Positions 9,996-19,248 of a stretch of 64,000 nt of DNA are shown here, in pieces. Within the stretch, counting starts at the first letter, position 1, and every line of letters starts with the position of its first letter. The stretch is from Sphingomonas jejuensis (GTDB lineage Bacteria > Pseudomonadota > Alphaproteobacteria > Sphingomonadales > Sphingomonadaceae): contig NZ_JAATJE010000001.1 of NCBI RefSeq assembly GCF_011927695.1, positions 1,488,001-1,552,000 on the forward strand, read 5' to 3'. The position numbers and the translations under genes are program-made. The notes below the pieces were generated by a model that saw only the letters and a program-made list of their open reading frames with translations, had not been told where the DNA came from and made no database searches.

Positions 9996-11819
9996 CTACT
10001 CCACCGTGACGCTTTTGGCGAGGTTGCGCGGCTGGTCGACGTCCGTGCCCTTGGCGACCGCGACATGATAGGCGAGCAGCTGCACCGGCACCGAATAGAC
10101 GATGGGCGCGATCAGCGGGTGGACCTCCGGCATCTCGATTGTGGCGATCGGCCCCTCGCCCGCGTCCGCGATGCCGCGCGCATCCGAAATCAGGATCACC
10201 TGCGCACCGCGGGCGGCGGCCTCGTGCATGTTGCTGATCGTCTTTTCGAACCAGGGGCCCGACGGCGCGATCACGATCAGGGGGACATGCTCGTCGATCA
10301 GCGCGATCGGCCCGTGCTTCATCTCGCCGGCCGCATAACCCTCGGCGTGGATATAGCTGATCTCCTTCAGCTTCAGCGCGCCTTCCATCGCCAGCGGATA
10401 ATCGGCGCCGCGGCCCAGGTAGAGCACGTCGCGCGCGCCCATGATCCGCCGGCCGATCGCCTCGATGTCCGCATCATGCGCAAGCGCCGCGTTGATGGCG
10501 GCCGGCGCCTCGCCCAGGTGCCGGACGATCTCCGCCTCGTCCGCGGCGGACAGGAGCCCGCGCAGCCGCGCCAGCATGGTGGCGAGCGATGCCATCACGG
10601 CAAGCTGGCAGGTGAAGGCCTTGGTCGATGCAACGCCGATCTCCGGCCCGGCATGGGTCGGCAGCAGCAGGTCCACCTCGCGCGCCATCGACGATGACGG
10701 GACATTGACGATGCCGGCCGTGGTCAGGCCGGCGGACTTCATGTGGCGCAGCGCGGCGAGCGTGTCGGCCGTCTCGCCCGATTGCGAGACGACGATGCCC
10801 AGCATCGACGGATCGAGCACCGGATCGCGGTAGCGGAACTCCGACGCGACATCGACCTCGACGGGGATGCGGGCGAAACGCTCGATCCAGTATTTGCCGA
10901 TGAGCCCGACATAGGACGCGGTGCCGCAGGCGACGATCACCACCCGGCTGATCCTGCTGAGGTCCGCGTCCATCGCCGGCAGCGCCACCTGCTCCTCGAC
11001 CGCGCGCAGATAGCTGCCGAGCGTCTGGGCGACCACGATCGGCTGTTCGTGGATCTCCTTCAGCATGAAGTGGCGGTAATTGCCCTTGTCGATGGAGGCA
11101 CTGACCACCCCGGAGGCGACGGCGGGCCGCTCCACCACCCTGCCGTCCGCGTCGCGCACGGTGACGCCGTCGCGCGTCAGCACCGCCCAGTCGCCATCTT
11201 CGAGATAGGCGATGCGCTGCGTGAGCGGCGCCAGCGCGATCGCGTCCGACCCGAGATAGCTCTCGCCGTCACCGTGCCCGAGGACGAGCGGCGCACCAAG
11301 CCGCGCGCCGATCAGCATGTCCGGATGGTCGGCGAACAGGATGGCGAGCGCGAAGGCTCCGCGCAGCTGCGGCAGCACGGCCGCCACCGCCGCTTCCGGC
11401 GACGCGCCGCGCTCCACCTCGCGCGCCAGCAGGTGGCCGACCACCTCTGTGTCGGTCTGGCTGGTGAACACCCGCCCCTCGGCGATCAGTTCCTCGCGCA
11501 GCGGCCGGAAATTCTCGATGATGCCGTTGTGAACCAGGCTGACGCCGCCGACGATATGGGGGTGGGCGTTGTCCTCCGTCGGCGCGCCATGCGTCGCCCA
11601 GCGCGTGTGCGCGATCCCCGTCAGGCCGGCGAGCGGCTCGGCCTGCAGCCTTGCAGCGAGGTTCCCGAGCTTGCCGGACGCGCGGCGCCGATCCAGCCCC
11701 TCTGGCGTCGCCGTGCAGATGCCGGCCGAGTCATAGCCGCGATATTCCAGCCGTCGCAGCGCCTCCAGCAGGCGCTCCGCAACCGGCTCCGCGCCGACGA
11801 TGCCCACGATCCCACACAT
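9996..11819 (-). CDS. glmS: Glutamine-fructose-6-phosphate aminotransferase (isomerising)
   Basis: A 607-residue GlmS of standard length that makes glucosamine-6-phosphate from fructose-6-phosphate and glutamine. The N-terminal amidotransferase nucleophile is Cys2 of MCGIVGIVG, with the RGYDSAG, HTRWATHG and HNGIIEN motifs. Two SIS domains follow, with CGTASYVG, SQSGETADT and STKAFTCQ, and the C-terminus is the conserved PRNLAKSVTVE. It is read on the same strand as a small hypothetical gene and glmU, so two steps of UDP-GlcNAc synthesis are probably co-transcribed. No glmS ribozyme-like leader is apparent. Confidence 0.97.
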   Translation of the reverse strand: MCGIVGIVGAEPVAERLLEALRRLEYRGYDSAGICTATPEGLDRRRASGKLGNLAARLQAEPLAGLTGIAHTRWATHGAPTEDNAHPHIVGGVSLVHNGIIENFRPLREELIAEGRVFTSQTDTEVVGHLLAREVERGASPEAAVAAVLPQLRGAFALAILFADHPDMLIGARLGAPLVLGHGDGESYLGSDAIALAPLTQRIAYLEDGDWAVLTRDGVTVRDADGRVVERPAVASGVVSASIDKGNYRHFMLKEIHEQPIVVAQTLGSYLRAVEEQVALPAMDADLSRISRVVIVACGTASYVGLIGKYWIERFARIPVEVDVASEFRYRDPVLDPSMLGIVVSQSGETADTLAALRHMKSAGLTTAGIVNVPSSSMAREVDLLLPTHAGPEIGVASTKAFTCQLAVMASLATMLARLRGLLSAADEAEIVRHLGEAPAAINAALAHDADIEAIGRRIMGARDVLYLGRGADYPLAMEGALKLKEISYIHAEGYAAGEMKHGPIALIDEHVPLIVIAPSGPWFEKTISNMHEAAARGAQVILISDARGIADAGEGPIATIEMPEVHPLIAPIVYSVPVQLLAYHVAVAKGTDVDQPRNLAKSVTVE

Positions 11820-11838
11820 CCGATTGATCTCCTGCCCG

Positions 11839-12150
11839 TCAGTGCGGGAATTTGCTGTCGACGAAGATCCGGGTGAACTCCGCCGGATCCGGCTCATGGC
11901 CGTTGGCTGCGATGAAGCGCGGGCGCCCCTTCGTCCAGAGCTCGGCGATCGCGCCGGGCATGCCGGCCGGAAACCGCATCCGCGTTTCCACCATCGTCCG
12001 CCAGGGTCCGGTCTCGCCGAGCGCCGCGGCGAAGTTCGGCTCCATGCGCGTCAGTTCGGCATCCGCCTCGGGCGGCAGGAAGCCGATCGCGTCGAGCACA
12101 TAGGCGTCCAGCAGGCGCAGAAAGGGCTTGCCCTTGTACCGGTCGGTCAT
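11839..12150 (-). CDS. Conserved-looking hypothetical between glmU and glmS
   Basis: The 103-residue product has no signal peptide or membrane segment and I recognise no named domain. It is mixed alpha with FLRLLDAYVLDAIGFL near the N-terminus and a charged C-terminus ending FVDSKFPH. Its start overlaps the glmU stop by four bases (ATGA), so it is translationally coupled to glmU, and glmS begins about 20 bases later. Position suggests a link to amino-sugar synthesis, but function cannot be assigned. Confidence 0.85.
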   Translation of the reverse strand: MTDRYKGKPFLRLLDAYVLDAIGFLPPEADAELTRMEPNFAAALGETGPWRTMVETRMRFPAGMPGAIAELWTKGRPRFIAANGHEPDPAEFTRIFVDSKFPH

Positions 12151-13520
12151 CGCCCAGCCTTTCGCGCCAGCATCATGTGGCGAAAGCGGGCCGCCCAGCC
12201 CGGCCGTTCCCGCTGCTCCCCGCGCGCAACGGCAAGCGCATCGGCCGGCACGTCGCGCGTGATGACGGATCCCGCGCCGACAATGGCGCCCGCCCCGATC
12301 GCGACGGGGGCGACGAGCGCGCTGTTCGATCCCACGAAGGCGCCCGCGCCGATCTCCGTCCGGTACTTGCCGAACCCGTCATAGTTGCAGGTGATCGTGC
12401 CCGCGCCGATGTTCGCGCCCGCGCCGATCGCCGCGTCGCCGATATAGCTCAGGTGATTGACCTTCGCGCCGTCGCCCAGCACCGCCTTCTTCACCTCCAC
12501 GAAGTTGCCGACGCGCGCGTTCCGCCCGATCGCCGCGCCGGGCCGCAGCCGGGCATAAGGGCCGATCGCCGCGCCCGCGGCGACACGGGCACCGGCAAGG
12601 TGGCTGAACGCGTGGATCGTGGCGCCGTCCTCCACCGTCACGCCGGGCCCGAACACGACGTTGGGCTCGATAAGAACGTCGCGGCCGATCACCGTGTCGT
12701 GCGAAAACCAGACCGTGTCCGGCGCGACCAGGCTGGCGCCGTCCGCCATCGCCGCCGCACGGCGCCGCGCCTGCCAGCCCGCTTCGACCGCCGCCAGCTC
12801 CGCACGGCTGTTGATCCCCGCGACCTCCCACGCCGCCGCCTCCACCACGGCGGACCCGCGGCCATCGGCGCGGGCGAGCACCACGATGTCGGGCAGGTAA
12901 TATTCCCCGGCGGCGTTCAGGTTGTCGACGCGGGCCAGGAGCGGCCACAGGTCGGCGGCGCGCACCGCCATCAGGCCGGAATTGCACAGCGTCACCGCCC
13001 GCTCCGCGTCGGTCGCATCCTTGTGCTCCACCATCTTGCCGATCGTGCCCTCAGCGTCGGCGACGATCCGGCCATAGCCCGTCGGATCGACGGGCCTGAA
13101 GCCCAGCACCACCGCGACCGGCCGGTCGGGGCCGTGCAACCGCGCCACCATCGCCTGCATCGTCGCCGCGTTCACCAGCGGCACGTCGCCGTAGAGGATC
13201 AGCACGTCGCCGTCGTGGTCGCCGAGCACCGCTTGCGCCTGCGCGACGGCATGTCCGGTGCCGAGCTGTTCGGCCTGCACCGCGATTGCCGCGCCGCTGC
13301 CGTCCAGCGCGTGTTCGATCTGGTCGCGGCCCGACCCCACCACCACCGCCACCCGCGACGGTGCCAGCCGATCAAGCGTGGCCATCAGATGCAGCAGCAT
13401 CGGCCGGCCCGCGACAGGGTGGAGGACCTTGTGCAGGTCCGACTTCATCCGCGTCCCCTTGCCGGCGGCGAGGATGATCGCGGCGAGCGGCGGGGCGGCG
13501 GGTGCGTCGATATCGGTCAT
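12147..13520 (-). CDS. glmU: Bifunctional UDP-N-acetylglucosamine pyrophosphorylase / glucosamine-1-phosphate N-acetyltransferase
   Basis: A 457-residue GlmU of standard size. The N-terminal uridyltransferase begins with AAIILAAGKGTRMKSDLHK and has LILYGDVPLV and an EYYLPDIVV segment. The C-terminal half is a left-handed beta-helix of hexapeptide repeats (roughly residues 260-440) with NFVEVKKA, HLSYIGDA and TITCNYDG, carrying the acetyltransferase site. It catalyses the last two steps to UDP-GlcNAc. It is divergent from gph, and the downstream hypothetical and glmS are on the same strand. The start has several candidate codons in the first residues, but MTDIDA is taken. Confidence 0.97.
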   Translation of the reverse strand: MTDIDAPAAPPLAAIILAAGKGTRMKSDLHKVLHPVAGRPMLLHLMATLDRLAPSRVAVVVGSGRDQIEHALDGSGAAIAVQAEQLGTGHAVAQAQAVLGDHDGDVLILYGDVPLVNAATMQAMVARLHGPDRPVAVVLGFRPVDPTGYGRIVADAEGTIGKMVEHKDATDAERAVTLCNSGLMAVRAADLWPLLARVDNLNAAGEYYLPDIVVLARADGRGSAVVEAAAWEVAGINSRAELAAVEAGWQARRRAAAMADGASLVAPDTVWFSHDTVIGRDVLIEPNVVFGPGVTVEDGATIHAFSHLAGARVAAGAAIGPYARLRPGAAIGRNARVGNFVEVKKAVLGDGAKVNHLSYIGDAAIGAGANIGAGTITCNYDGFGKYRTEIGAGAFVGSNSALVAPVAIGAGAIVGAGSVITRDVPADALAVARGEQRERPGWAARFRHMMLARKAGR

Positions 13521-13570
13521 CTGCCCGGCGATTATAGCGGAGCGCTTGCCTTTGCCAGTGGCTGCCGGGC

Positions 13571-14269
13571 ATGTCGATGGCGATGAGCTCCCTTCCCTTT
13601 CGCATCGTCGGCTTCGACCTGGATGGCACGCTGGTCGATACCAGCCCCGATCTTGCCGCGGCGGTGAACGCCGCGCTCACCCATGGCGGGCTGCCGCCGC
13701 TTGCCGAGGATATCCGGCCGATGATCGGCGGCGGATCGCGCCTGATGCTGCGCCGCGGGCTGGCGGCTGCCGGGCAGCATGACGAGGCGTTGGTCGACCG
13801 GCTGCTGCCCGTGCTGCTGGATCACTACCACGCCCATATCGCGGACGGCAGCCGGCCCTATCCCGGCCTGCTGGACGCGCTCGACATGCTTGCCGCAGAC
13901 GGCGTGACGCTGGCGGTGGTCACCAACAAGCTCGAAGCGCTCGCCACCCGCCTCTTGAACGCGCTGGGCATGAGCGCACGCTTCGCGACCGTGATCGGCG
14001 GCGACAGTGTCGGCCGGTGCAAGCCCGATCCCGCACCCATCCATGCGATGGTGGACCGGTGCGGCGGCGGCCGCGCGGCCTTTATCGGCGACAGCATCTT
14101 CGATGTGGCCGCCGCGCGCTCAGCGGGGCTGCCGTCGGTGGCGGTATCGTTCGGCTTTCTCGATCGCCCGGTTCAGGATCTCGGCGCGGATCGGGTGATC
14201 GACCATTATGATGCGCTGCTGCCGGCGCTCCGCGCGCTCGGCCATGTGCCGGATCCATGCGCGGCCTGA
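13571..14269 (+). CDS. gph: Phosphoglycolate phosphatase (HAD family)
   Basis: The 232-residue HAD hydrolase has motif I GFDLDGTLVDT with nucleophile Asp16 and acid/base Asp18, motif II VVTNK, and motif III/IV in CKPDPAP followed by FIGDSIFDVAAA. The alpha-helical cap and its length fit Gph, which clears 2-phosphoglycolate from DNA repair or photorespiration-like oxygenation. Three closely spaced ATGs (13571, 13577, 13583) could start it. The stop overlaps the start of phoR by 13 bases, so it probably heads the Pho transcript. A generic HAD phosphatase is the alternative. Confidence 0.88.
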   Translation: MSMAMSSLPFRIVGFDLDGTLVDTSPDLAAAVNAALTHGGLPPLAEDIRPMIGGGSRLMLRRGLAAAGQHDEALVDRLLPVLLDHYHAHIADGSRPYPGLLDALDMLAADGVTLAVVTNKLEALATRLLNALGMSARFATVIGGDSVGRCKPDPAPIHAMVDRCGGGRAAFIGDSIFDVAAARSAGLPSVAVSFGFLDRPVQDLGADRVIDHYDALLPALRALGHVPDPCAA

Positions 14270-15447
14270 TCCTCGCCGGCCTGCCGCTGCTCGGCACCGG
14301 ACTGGCGGTGCTGTTGCTGGGCGGGGGGCTGCCCGCCGCCCTATTCGCGGTCTTCGGCGGGCTGCTCGCTGTGTTGATCGCCTTGGGTCCGCTGCCCGCC
14401 CGGCGCCGCCGCCCGCAGGCGCCGGTGGAAAGCCAGCGCGCGCTGGAAAGCCGGCTGATCGAGGGCGTGGCGGAGCCGATGCTGGTGGTGGAGGACGGCC
14501 GCGTGTCGCTGGCCAACCAGGCCGCGCGCGCGCTGCTCGGCCGCCATATCGAGGGTGAGGACGCGCGGCTGGCGCTGCGTCAGCCGGCGGCGGCGGAACG
14601 GCTCGCCAACCCCGCCGCCGACGGAGAAGCTGTCGAGCTCGTCGGGCTCAGCGGGCCGGATGCCCGCTGGCTGATGCGGGTGCGGCGGATCGATGCACGC
14701 CGGGCGCTCGTCCATCTGGTGGACGTGTCCGCCCGCCACGCGATCGAGCGCATGCGGACCGACTTCGTCGCCAATGCCAGTCATGAGCTGCGCACGCCGC
14801 TGTCGTCGGTGCTGGGCTTCGTTGAAACGCTGCTCGACCCCGATGTCGGCGGCGACCAGATGACGCGCGAACGCTTCCTGCGCGTGATCGAAGGGGAATC
14901 GAAGCGCATGGAGCGGCTGGTCACCGACCTCATGTCGCTGTCGCGCATCGAGGCCGACCGCCACCGGGCGCCGGACGCGGCCGTCGATCTGGGCGCGCTG
15001 GTCGCGGAGCAGTGCCGGGTGATCGCGGCGGCCGGCAATCCGAGGGCCGCCGATCTCGACTGCCCGGCGCCGCAGCCGGACCTTCCGCCGGTCAGCGGCG
15101 ACAAGGCGCAGCTGTCTCAGATCCTGCACAATCTGGTCGGCAACGCCATGTCCTATGGACGGCCGGGCACGCCCATCGAGGTGCGGCTGGGATCGCGCGG
15201 CAATCAGGTCGTGCTGAGCGTGCGCGACCATGGCGAGGGGATCGCCGCCGATCACCTGCCCCGGCTGACCGAGCGCTTCTACCGCGTCGATCCGGGCCGC
15301 AGCCGCGCCGCCGGCGGCACCGGGCTCGGCCTCGCGATCGTCAAGCACATCGTGGAGCGGCACCGGGGCCGGCTCAGCATCGAAAGCGCGCCGGGGGTGG
15401 GCACCACCGTCACCGTGCTGCTGCCCAAGCATGTCATGAAAGCGTAA
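14257..15447 (+). CDS. phoR: Phosphate-regulon sensor histidine kinase PhoR
   Basis: A 396-residue membrane kinase. Two hydrophobic helices (about 3-25 and 27-46) are followed by a PAS-like region (EGVAEPMLVVEDGRVSLANQ), then HisKA with phospho-acceptor His176 in NASHELRTPLSSVLG. The ATPase domain has N-box HNLVGNAMSYG, G1 RDHGEGIAADHL and G2 GGTGLGLAIVKHIV. It senses low phosphate through the Pst transporter and PhoU and phosphorylates PhoB, whose gene closes the same gene run. It overlaps gph by 13 bases. Its last codons contain a probable Pho box for pstS. Confidence 0.95.
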   Translation: MRGLILAGLPLLGTGLAVLLLGGGLPAALFAVFGGLLAVLIALGPLPARRRRPQAPVESQRALESRLIEGVAEPMLVVEDGRVSLANQAARALLGRHIEGEDARLALRQPAAAERLANPAADGEAVELVGLSGPDARWLMRVRRIDARRALVHLVDVSARHAIERMRTDFVANASHELRTPLSSVLGFVETLLDPDVGGDQMTRERFLRVIEGESKRMERLVTDLMSLSRIEADRHRAPDAAVDLGALVAEQCRVIAAAGNPRAADLDCPAPQPDLPPVSGDKAQLSQILHNLVGNAMSYGRPGTPIEVRLGSRGNQVVLSVRDHGEGIAADHLPRLTERFYRVDPGRSRAAGGTGLGLAIVKHIVERHRGRLSIESAPGVGTTVTVLLPKHVMKA

Positions 15448-15459
15448 TGCACCCGTCAC
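15431..15459 (+). promoter_or_regulatory. Probable Pho box upstream of pstS
   Basis: Three direct heptamers spaced exactly 11 bases apart: ATGTCAT (15431), GCGTAAT (15442) and CCGTCAC (15453). The PhoB recognition unit is CTGTCAT repeated with 4-base spacers, and these match it at 6, 4 and 5 of 7 positions. The site spans the phoR stop codon and lies 44 bases before the pstS start. No downstream -10 was assigned. Confidence 0.6.
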
Positions 15460-15502
15460 ATTGCGCCGGGGGCAGGCCGAACGAGTCGACCTCGCCACAG
15501 GG

Positions 15503-16582
15503 ATGAACATGCGCCTGTCGCTCACATCGATGCTGCCGGCGCTGAGTGCGGTCGGGCTGGCCGTCAGCTTGGGCGGGTGCATCGCCGATCCGGCCGCGGA
15601 GGGCGGAGAGCCGCGCGACCGCATCCGCATCGTCGGATCCTCCACCGTTTACCCGTTCACCACCGCGGTTGCCGAAGGCTTCGTGAACCACAATCCCGGC
15701 TTCGAGGCGCCGATCGTCGAGCAGAACGGCACCGGCGCCGGTATCAGCCTGTTTTGCGAGGGCGTGGGCGCGCGTTTCCCCGACATCGCCAACGCGTCCC
15801 GGCGCATGAAGCCGGCCGAGCTTGCCAGCTGCCGCCAGAACGGCGTGACCGAAGTGGTGGAGCTGCTGGTCGGCATCGACGGCGTCGCCATCGCGGAATC
15901 GCGGCGTGGAACCGCCATCGCGCTGACGACCGAGCAGGTCTACCGCGCGCTCGCTGCCGAGCCCTATGGCCGGCCGAACACGACGCGGCTGTGGTCGGAC
16001 GTCGATCCCGCGCTCCCGAACATTCCCATCGTGGTCTATGGCCCGCCCTCGACATCGGGCACGCGCGATGCGCTGGTGGAGCTGATCATCCGGCCGGGCT
16101 GCCTGTCCAATCCGGCGATGGTCGCGCTCGAGGCGTCGGACAAGGATCGGGCGGAGGCGATTTGCACGCGGCTGCGCGAGGATGGGCCCTATGTGTCCGC
16201 GGGCGAGAACGACAATCTGATCGTGCAGCGACTGAACGCCAATCCCGATGCGGTCGGCATCTTCGGCTTCAGCTTTCTGGAGGAAAATGCGCGAACGCTG
16301 CGCGGCGTGCCCATCAACGGCGTGGAGCCGAGTGCGGCGACCATCGCCGACGGGACCTATCCGGGCGCTCGCAGCCTCTACATCTACGTCAAGAAGCCGC
16401 ACATGGCGGCGGTGCCGGGCATGCGCGAGTTCATCGCTGAGTTCGCCGGCGCGTGGAACCCGGGCGGCTACCTCACGCGCCGCGGCATGATCCCGGCGCC
16501 CGCCGACCAGCGCGCGGCCTCCCTCGAGCGTGCCCGCACGCTGCCGCCGCTCACGCCGTCTGACCTGGGCGAGGCCGGCTGA
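15503..16582 (+). CDS. pstS: Phosphate ABC transporter substrate-binding lipoprotein PstS
   Basis: The 359-residue periplasmic binding protein is a lipoprotein: the signal peptide ends in the lipobox SLGGC with Cys26. Phosphate-binding stretches are visible in IVGSSTVYPF near residue 43, EQNGTGAGISLFC and PPSTSGTRDALVE, which match the PstS ligand loops. It captures phosphate and delivers it to PstCA. The ATG at 15503 is preceded by CAGGG, and an upstream in-frame start would extend out of the signal peptide. pstC follows after one base. Confidence 0.95.
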   Translation: MNMRLSLTSMLPALSAVGLAVSLGGCIADPAAEGGEPRDRIRIVGSSTVYPFTTAVAEGFVNHNPGFEAPIVEQNGTGAGISLFCEGVGARFPDIANASRRMKPAELASCRQNGVTEVVELLVGIDGVAIAESRRGTAIALTTEQVYRALAAEPYGRPNTTRLWSDVDPALPNIPIVVYGPPSTSGTRDALVELIIRPGCLSNPAMVALEASDKDRAEAICTRLREDGPYVSAGENDNLIVQRLNANPDAVGIFGFSFLEENARTLRGVPINGVEPSAATIADGTYPGARSLYIYVKKPHMAAVPGMREFIAEFAGAWNPGGYLTRRGMIPAPADQRAASLERARTLPPLTPSDLGEAG

Positions 16583-16583
16583 G

Positions 16584-17957
16584 ATGAGCACGCTTGCCCT
16601 TCTGATCCTGCTGATCGGCCTCGGCATCGTCGCCTGGGTCAGCGCCCGGCTGCGGCTCTCCCGCCTTGCCGGGGAGGAACGCACCCATTCGCTGCCGCTT
16701 TACCATGGCTGGTACGTCGCCTTGTGGACGGCGGTGCCGCCGATCCTGTTCCTGATCCTGTGGGTCAACATCACGCCCGCGCTCGTCTCCTACGCGGTCA
16801 TCGACACGCCCGTCGCCGCCCGCATCCTGCCGAGCGAACCGCTGGAGCGCAGCGCGCTGCTGGCGGAGGCCCGCGCGCTCGCCAAGGGGCAGATCGAGGC
16901 GCCCTTCAACGCCGATGCGCGGCTCCTCGCCCCCGCTTATGCTGAAACGCAGAGCCGCTACGACCTGGGCGCGACCGCGCTGGCGCTGATCCTGGCGTTC
17001 GCCGGCTTCGCCTACGCCTTCACCCGCGTGCGGCCGGATTTCCGGGCGCGAACGCGCGTGGAGCGGATCGTGATGGCGGCGCTGCTCGGCGCGTCGCTGG
17101 TGGCGATCCTGACCACGGTGGGGATCGTCGCGTCCCTGCTGTTCGAAAGCTTCCGGTTCTTCTCCATGGTCAACCCGCTCGATTTCCTGTTCGGCACGCG
17201 GTGGAGCCCGCAAGCGACCGTGCTGCCGGGCGAGGATCCGGGGTTCGGCGCGGTTCCGCTGTTCTGGGGTACCATCTTCATCGGCGCGATCATCGCCATG
17301 CTGGTGGCGATCCCGCTCGGCCTGATGAGCGCGGTCTACCTGACGCAATATGCCAGGCCCGCGGTGCGGCGCTGGATGAAGCCGATCCTGGAGATCCTGG
17401 CCGGCGTGCCCACCGTGGTCTACGGCTATTTCGCCGCCCTGACCGTCGCACCCGTGATCCGTGACGCGGCCGCCGCGATCGGCATCGCCAATGCGTCGTC
17501 GGAAAGCGCGCTCGCCGCCGGGCTCGTGATGGGCATCATGATCATCCCGTTCGTATCCTCGATGGCCGACGACTCCATCGCCGCGGTGCCGGGGTCGATG
17601 CGTGACGGATCGCTGGCGATGGGCGCCACGTCGTCCGAGACGATCCGCCGGGTGCTGATCCCCGCCGCCCTGCCGGGCGTGGTCGGCGGCGTGCTGCTCG
17701 CCGTCAGCCGCGCGATCGGCGAGACCATGATCGTGGTGATGGCCGCCGGCCTTGCCGCCAATCTCACCGCCAACCCGTTCGCCAGCGTCACCACGGTCAC
17801 CACGCAGATCGTGCAGCTGCTGACCGGCGACCAGGAATTCGACAGCGCCAAGACGCTTGCCGCCTTTGCGCTCGGCCTGGTGCTGTTCGTGGTGACGCTG
17901 CTCCTCAACATCGTCGCGCTGCGTGTGGTGAAGCGGTACCGGGAGGCCTACGAATGA
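16584..17957 (+). CDS. pstC: Phosphate ABC transporter permease PstC
   Basis: A 457-residue permease, longer than the usual PstC of about 310-340 because of an extra N-terminal part with two or three helices and a soluble loop (roughly residues 1-160). This layout is familiar in alphaproteobacteria. The core has the six-helix binding-protein-dependent permease domain with the EAA-like loop SMRDGSLAMGATSSETIRRV and PALPGVVGGVLLAVSRAIGET. It starts one base after the pstS stop, and its stop overlaps pstA by four bases. Confidence 0.94.
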   Translation: MSTLALLILLIGLGIVAWVSARLRLSRLAGEERTHSLPLYHGWYVALWTAVPPILFLILWVNITPALVSYAVIDTPVAARILPSEPLERSALLAEARALAKGQIEAPFNADARLLAPAYAETQSRYDLGATALALILAFAGFAYAFTRVRPDFRARTRVERIVMAALLGASLVAILTTVGIVASLLFESFRFFSMVNPLDFLFGTRWSPQATVLPGEDPGFGAVPLFWGTIFIGAIIAMLVAIPLGLMSAVYLTQYARPAVRRWMKPILEILAGVPTVVYGYFAALTVAPVIRDAAAAIGIANASSESALAAGLVMGIMIIPFVSSMADDSIAAVPGSMRDGSLAMGATSSETIRRVLIPAALPGVVGGVLLAVSRAIGETMIVVMAAGLAANLTANPFASVTTVTTQIVQLLTGDQEFDSAKTLAAFALGLVLFVVTLLLNIVALRVVKRYREAYE

Positions 17958-19246
17958 CCGGCATGGTCGCCCAGATGCCCGATCGCGACCGCAAGGTCGC
18001 CGAACGGGTCCCGACCGACTGGAAGACGGGGGCGATGCAGACACGCATCCGCCGCCGTTACGCTGCGGAGCGCCGGTTCCGCTTCATGGGGCTGGCCGCC
18101 GTGGTGCTGTCGGCGGCCTTTCTCGCCTTTCTGCTCGTCACCATGCTGGCGCAGGGGCTGCGCGGCTTCACCGAGACGCGGCTGGCGCTGCCGATCGACT
18201 TCGCCGCCGCCGGCCTGGAGGTCACGCCCGCCCAGCTGGAGCAGCGCGGCGCCGATGCCGCGCTCGCCTCCGCCGGGCTGGAGCGTGTGGTGGACAATGC
18301 CGCCGTCGCCGCCTTCGGTCCGGACGGGATGGACCTGATCTCCGACACCGCCTGGATCCGGGTGGGCGAGCGGCTGAAGGCCGATCCCGGCCTGCTGGGC
18401 GGCCAGGCGGTGATCGCGGTGCCGGCGAGCGCGGGGGTCGACCTCGCCGCAAAGTCCGGAGACACGCCGCTTGACGCCCGCGTGGCGGAGCTGCGGGCCC
18501 AGAATCGACTGACGACCGGCTTCGCCTGGGGGTTCCTGACCGGCGCGGATTCGACCGACCCGACCCGTGTCGGCATCTGGGGTGCGCTGAAAGGCTCCAT
18601 CCTGACGATGGTGGTGACGCTGCTGCTGGCCTTTCCAATCGGCGTGCTGTCGGCGGTCTATCTTGAGGAATATGCCCCGCGGAACCGCTGGACCGACCTC
18701 ATCGAGGTGTCGATCAACAACCTGGCGGCGGTGCCGTCGATCATCTTCGGCCTGCTTGGCCTCGCCGTGTTCCTGGCCACCTTCCAGATGCCGCGCTCGG
18801 CGGCGCTGGTCGGCGGGCTGACGCTTGCACTGATGACCATGCCGGTGATCGTGATCGCCGGGCGCAACGCGGTAAAGGCTGTGCCTCCGTCGATCCGCGA
18901 CGCCGCGCTCGGCATCGGCGCCAGCCGGGTGCAGGTGGTGTTCCACCATGTGATCCCCTTGGCGCTGCCCGGCATCCTTACCGGCACCATCATCGGCATG
19001 GCGCGCGCGCTGGGCGAAACCGCGCCCTTGCTGATGATCGGCATGCGCGCCTTCATCGCCGGGCCGCCGGGCGGCTTCACCTCGCCAGCGACGGCGCTGC
19101 CGGTGCAGGTCTTCCTGTGGTCGGACGAGGTCAGCCGCGGCTTTGTCGAGAAAACCTCGGCCGCGATCATCGTCTTGCTGGTTTTCCTGCTCGCGATGAA
19201 CGGCTTGGCCATCTATCTTCGCAACAAGTTCGAACAGCGCTGGTGA
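17954..19246 (+). CDS. pstA: Phosphate ABC transporter permease PstA
   Basis: A 430-residue permease partner of PstC. The N-terminal part is cytoplasmic and basic ([14 protein letters not shown]), followed by one helix and a periplasmic segment of the DUF3333 type, which makes it longer than the E. coli protein. The C-terminal permease domain has [18 protein letters not shown] in the EAA loop and [15 protein letters not shown]. The start overlaps pstC (ATGA) and pstB begins two bases after its stop, so the subunits are probably made in a fixed ratio. Confidence 0.94.
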   Translation: MTGMVAQMPDRDRKVAERVPTDWKTGAMQTRIRRRYAAERRFRFMGLAAVVLSAAFLAFLLVTMLAQGLRGFTETRLALPIDFAAAGLEVTPAQLEQRGADAALASAGLERVVDNAAVAAFGPDGMDLISDTAWIRVGERLKADPGLLGGQAVIAVPASAGVDLAAKSGDTPLDARVAELRAQNRLTTGFAWGFLTGADSTDPTRVGIWGALKGSILTMVVTLLLAFPIGVLSAVYLEEYAPRNRWTDLIEVSINNLAAVPSIIFGLLGLAVFLATFQMPRSAALVGGLTLALMTMPVIVIAGRNAVKAVPPSIRDAALGIGASRVQVVFHHVIPLALPGILTGTIIGMARALGETAPLLMIGMRAFIAGPPGGFTSPATALPVQVFLWSDEVSRGFVEKTSAAIIVLLVFLLAMNGLAIYLRNKFEQRW

Positions 19247-19248
19247 CC

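Noticed and set aside
11820-11838. glmS ribozyme leader
   Set aside because: Only 19 bases separate glmS from the upstream gene; the ribozyme needs far more, and it is a feature of Gram-positive bacteria.
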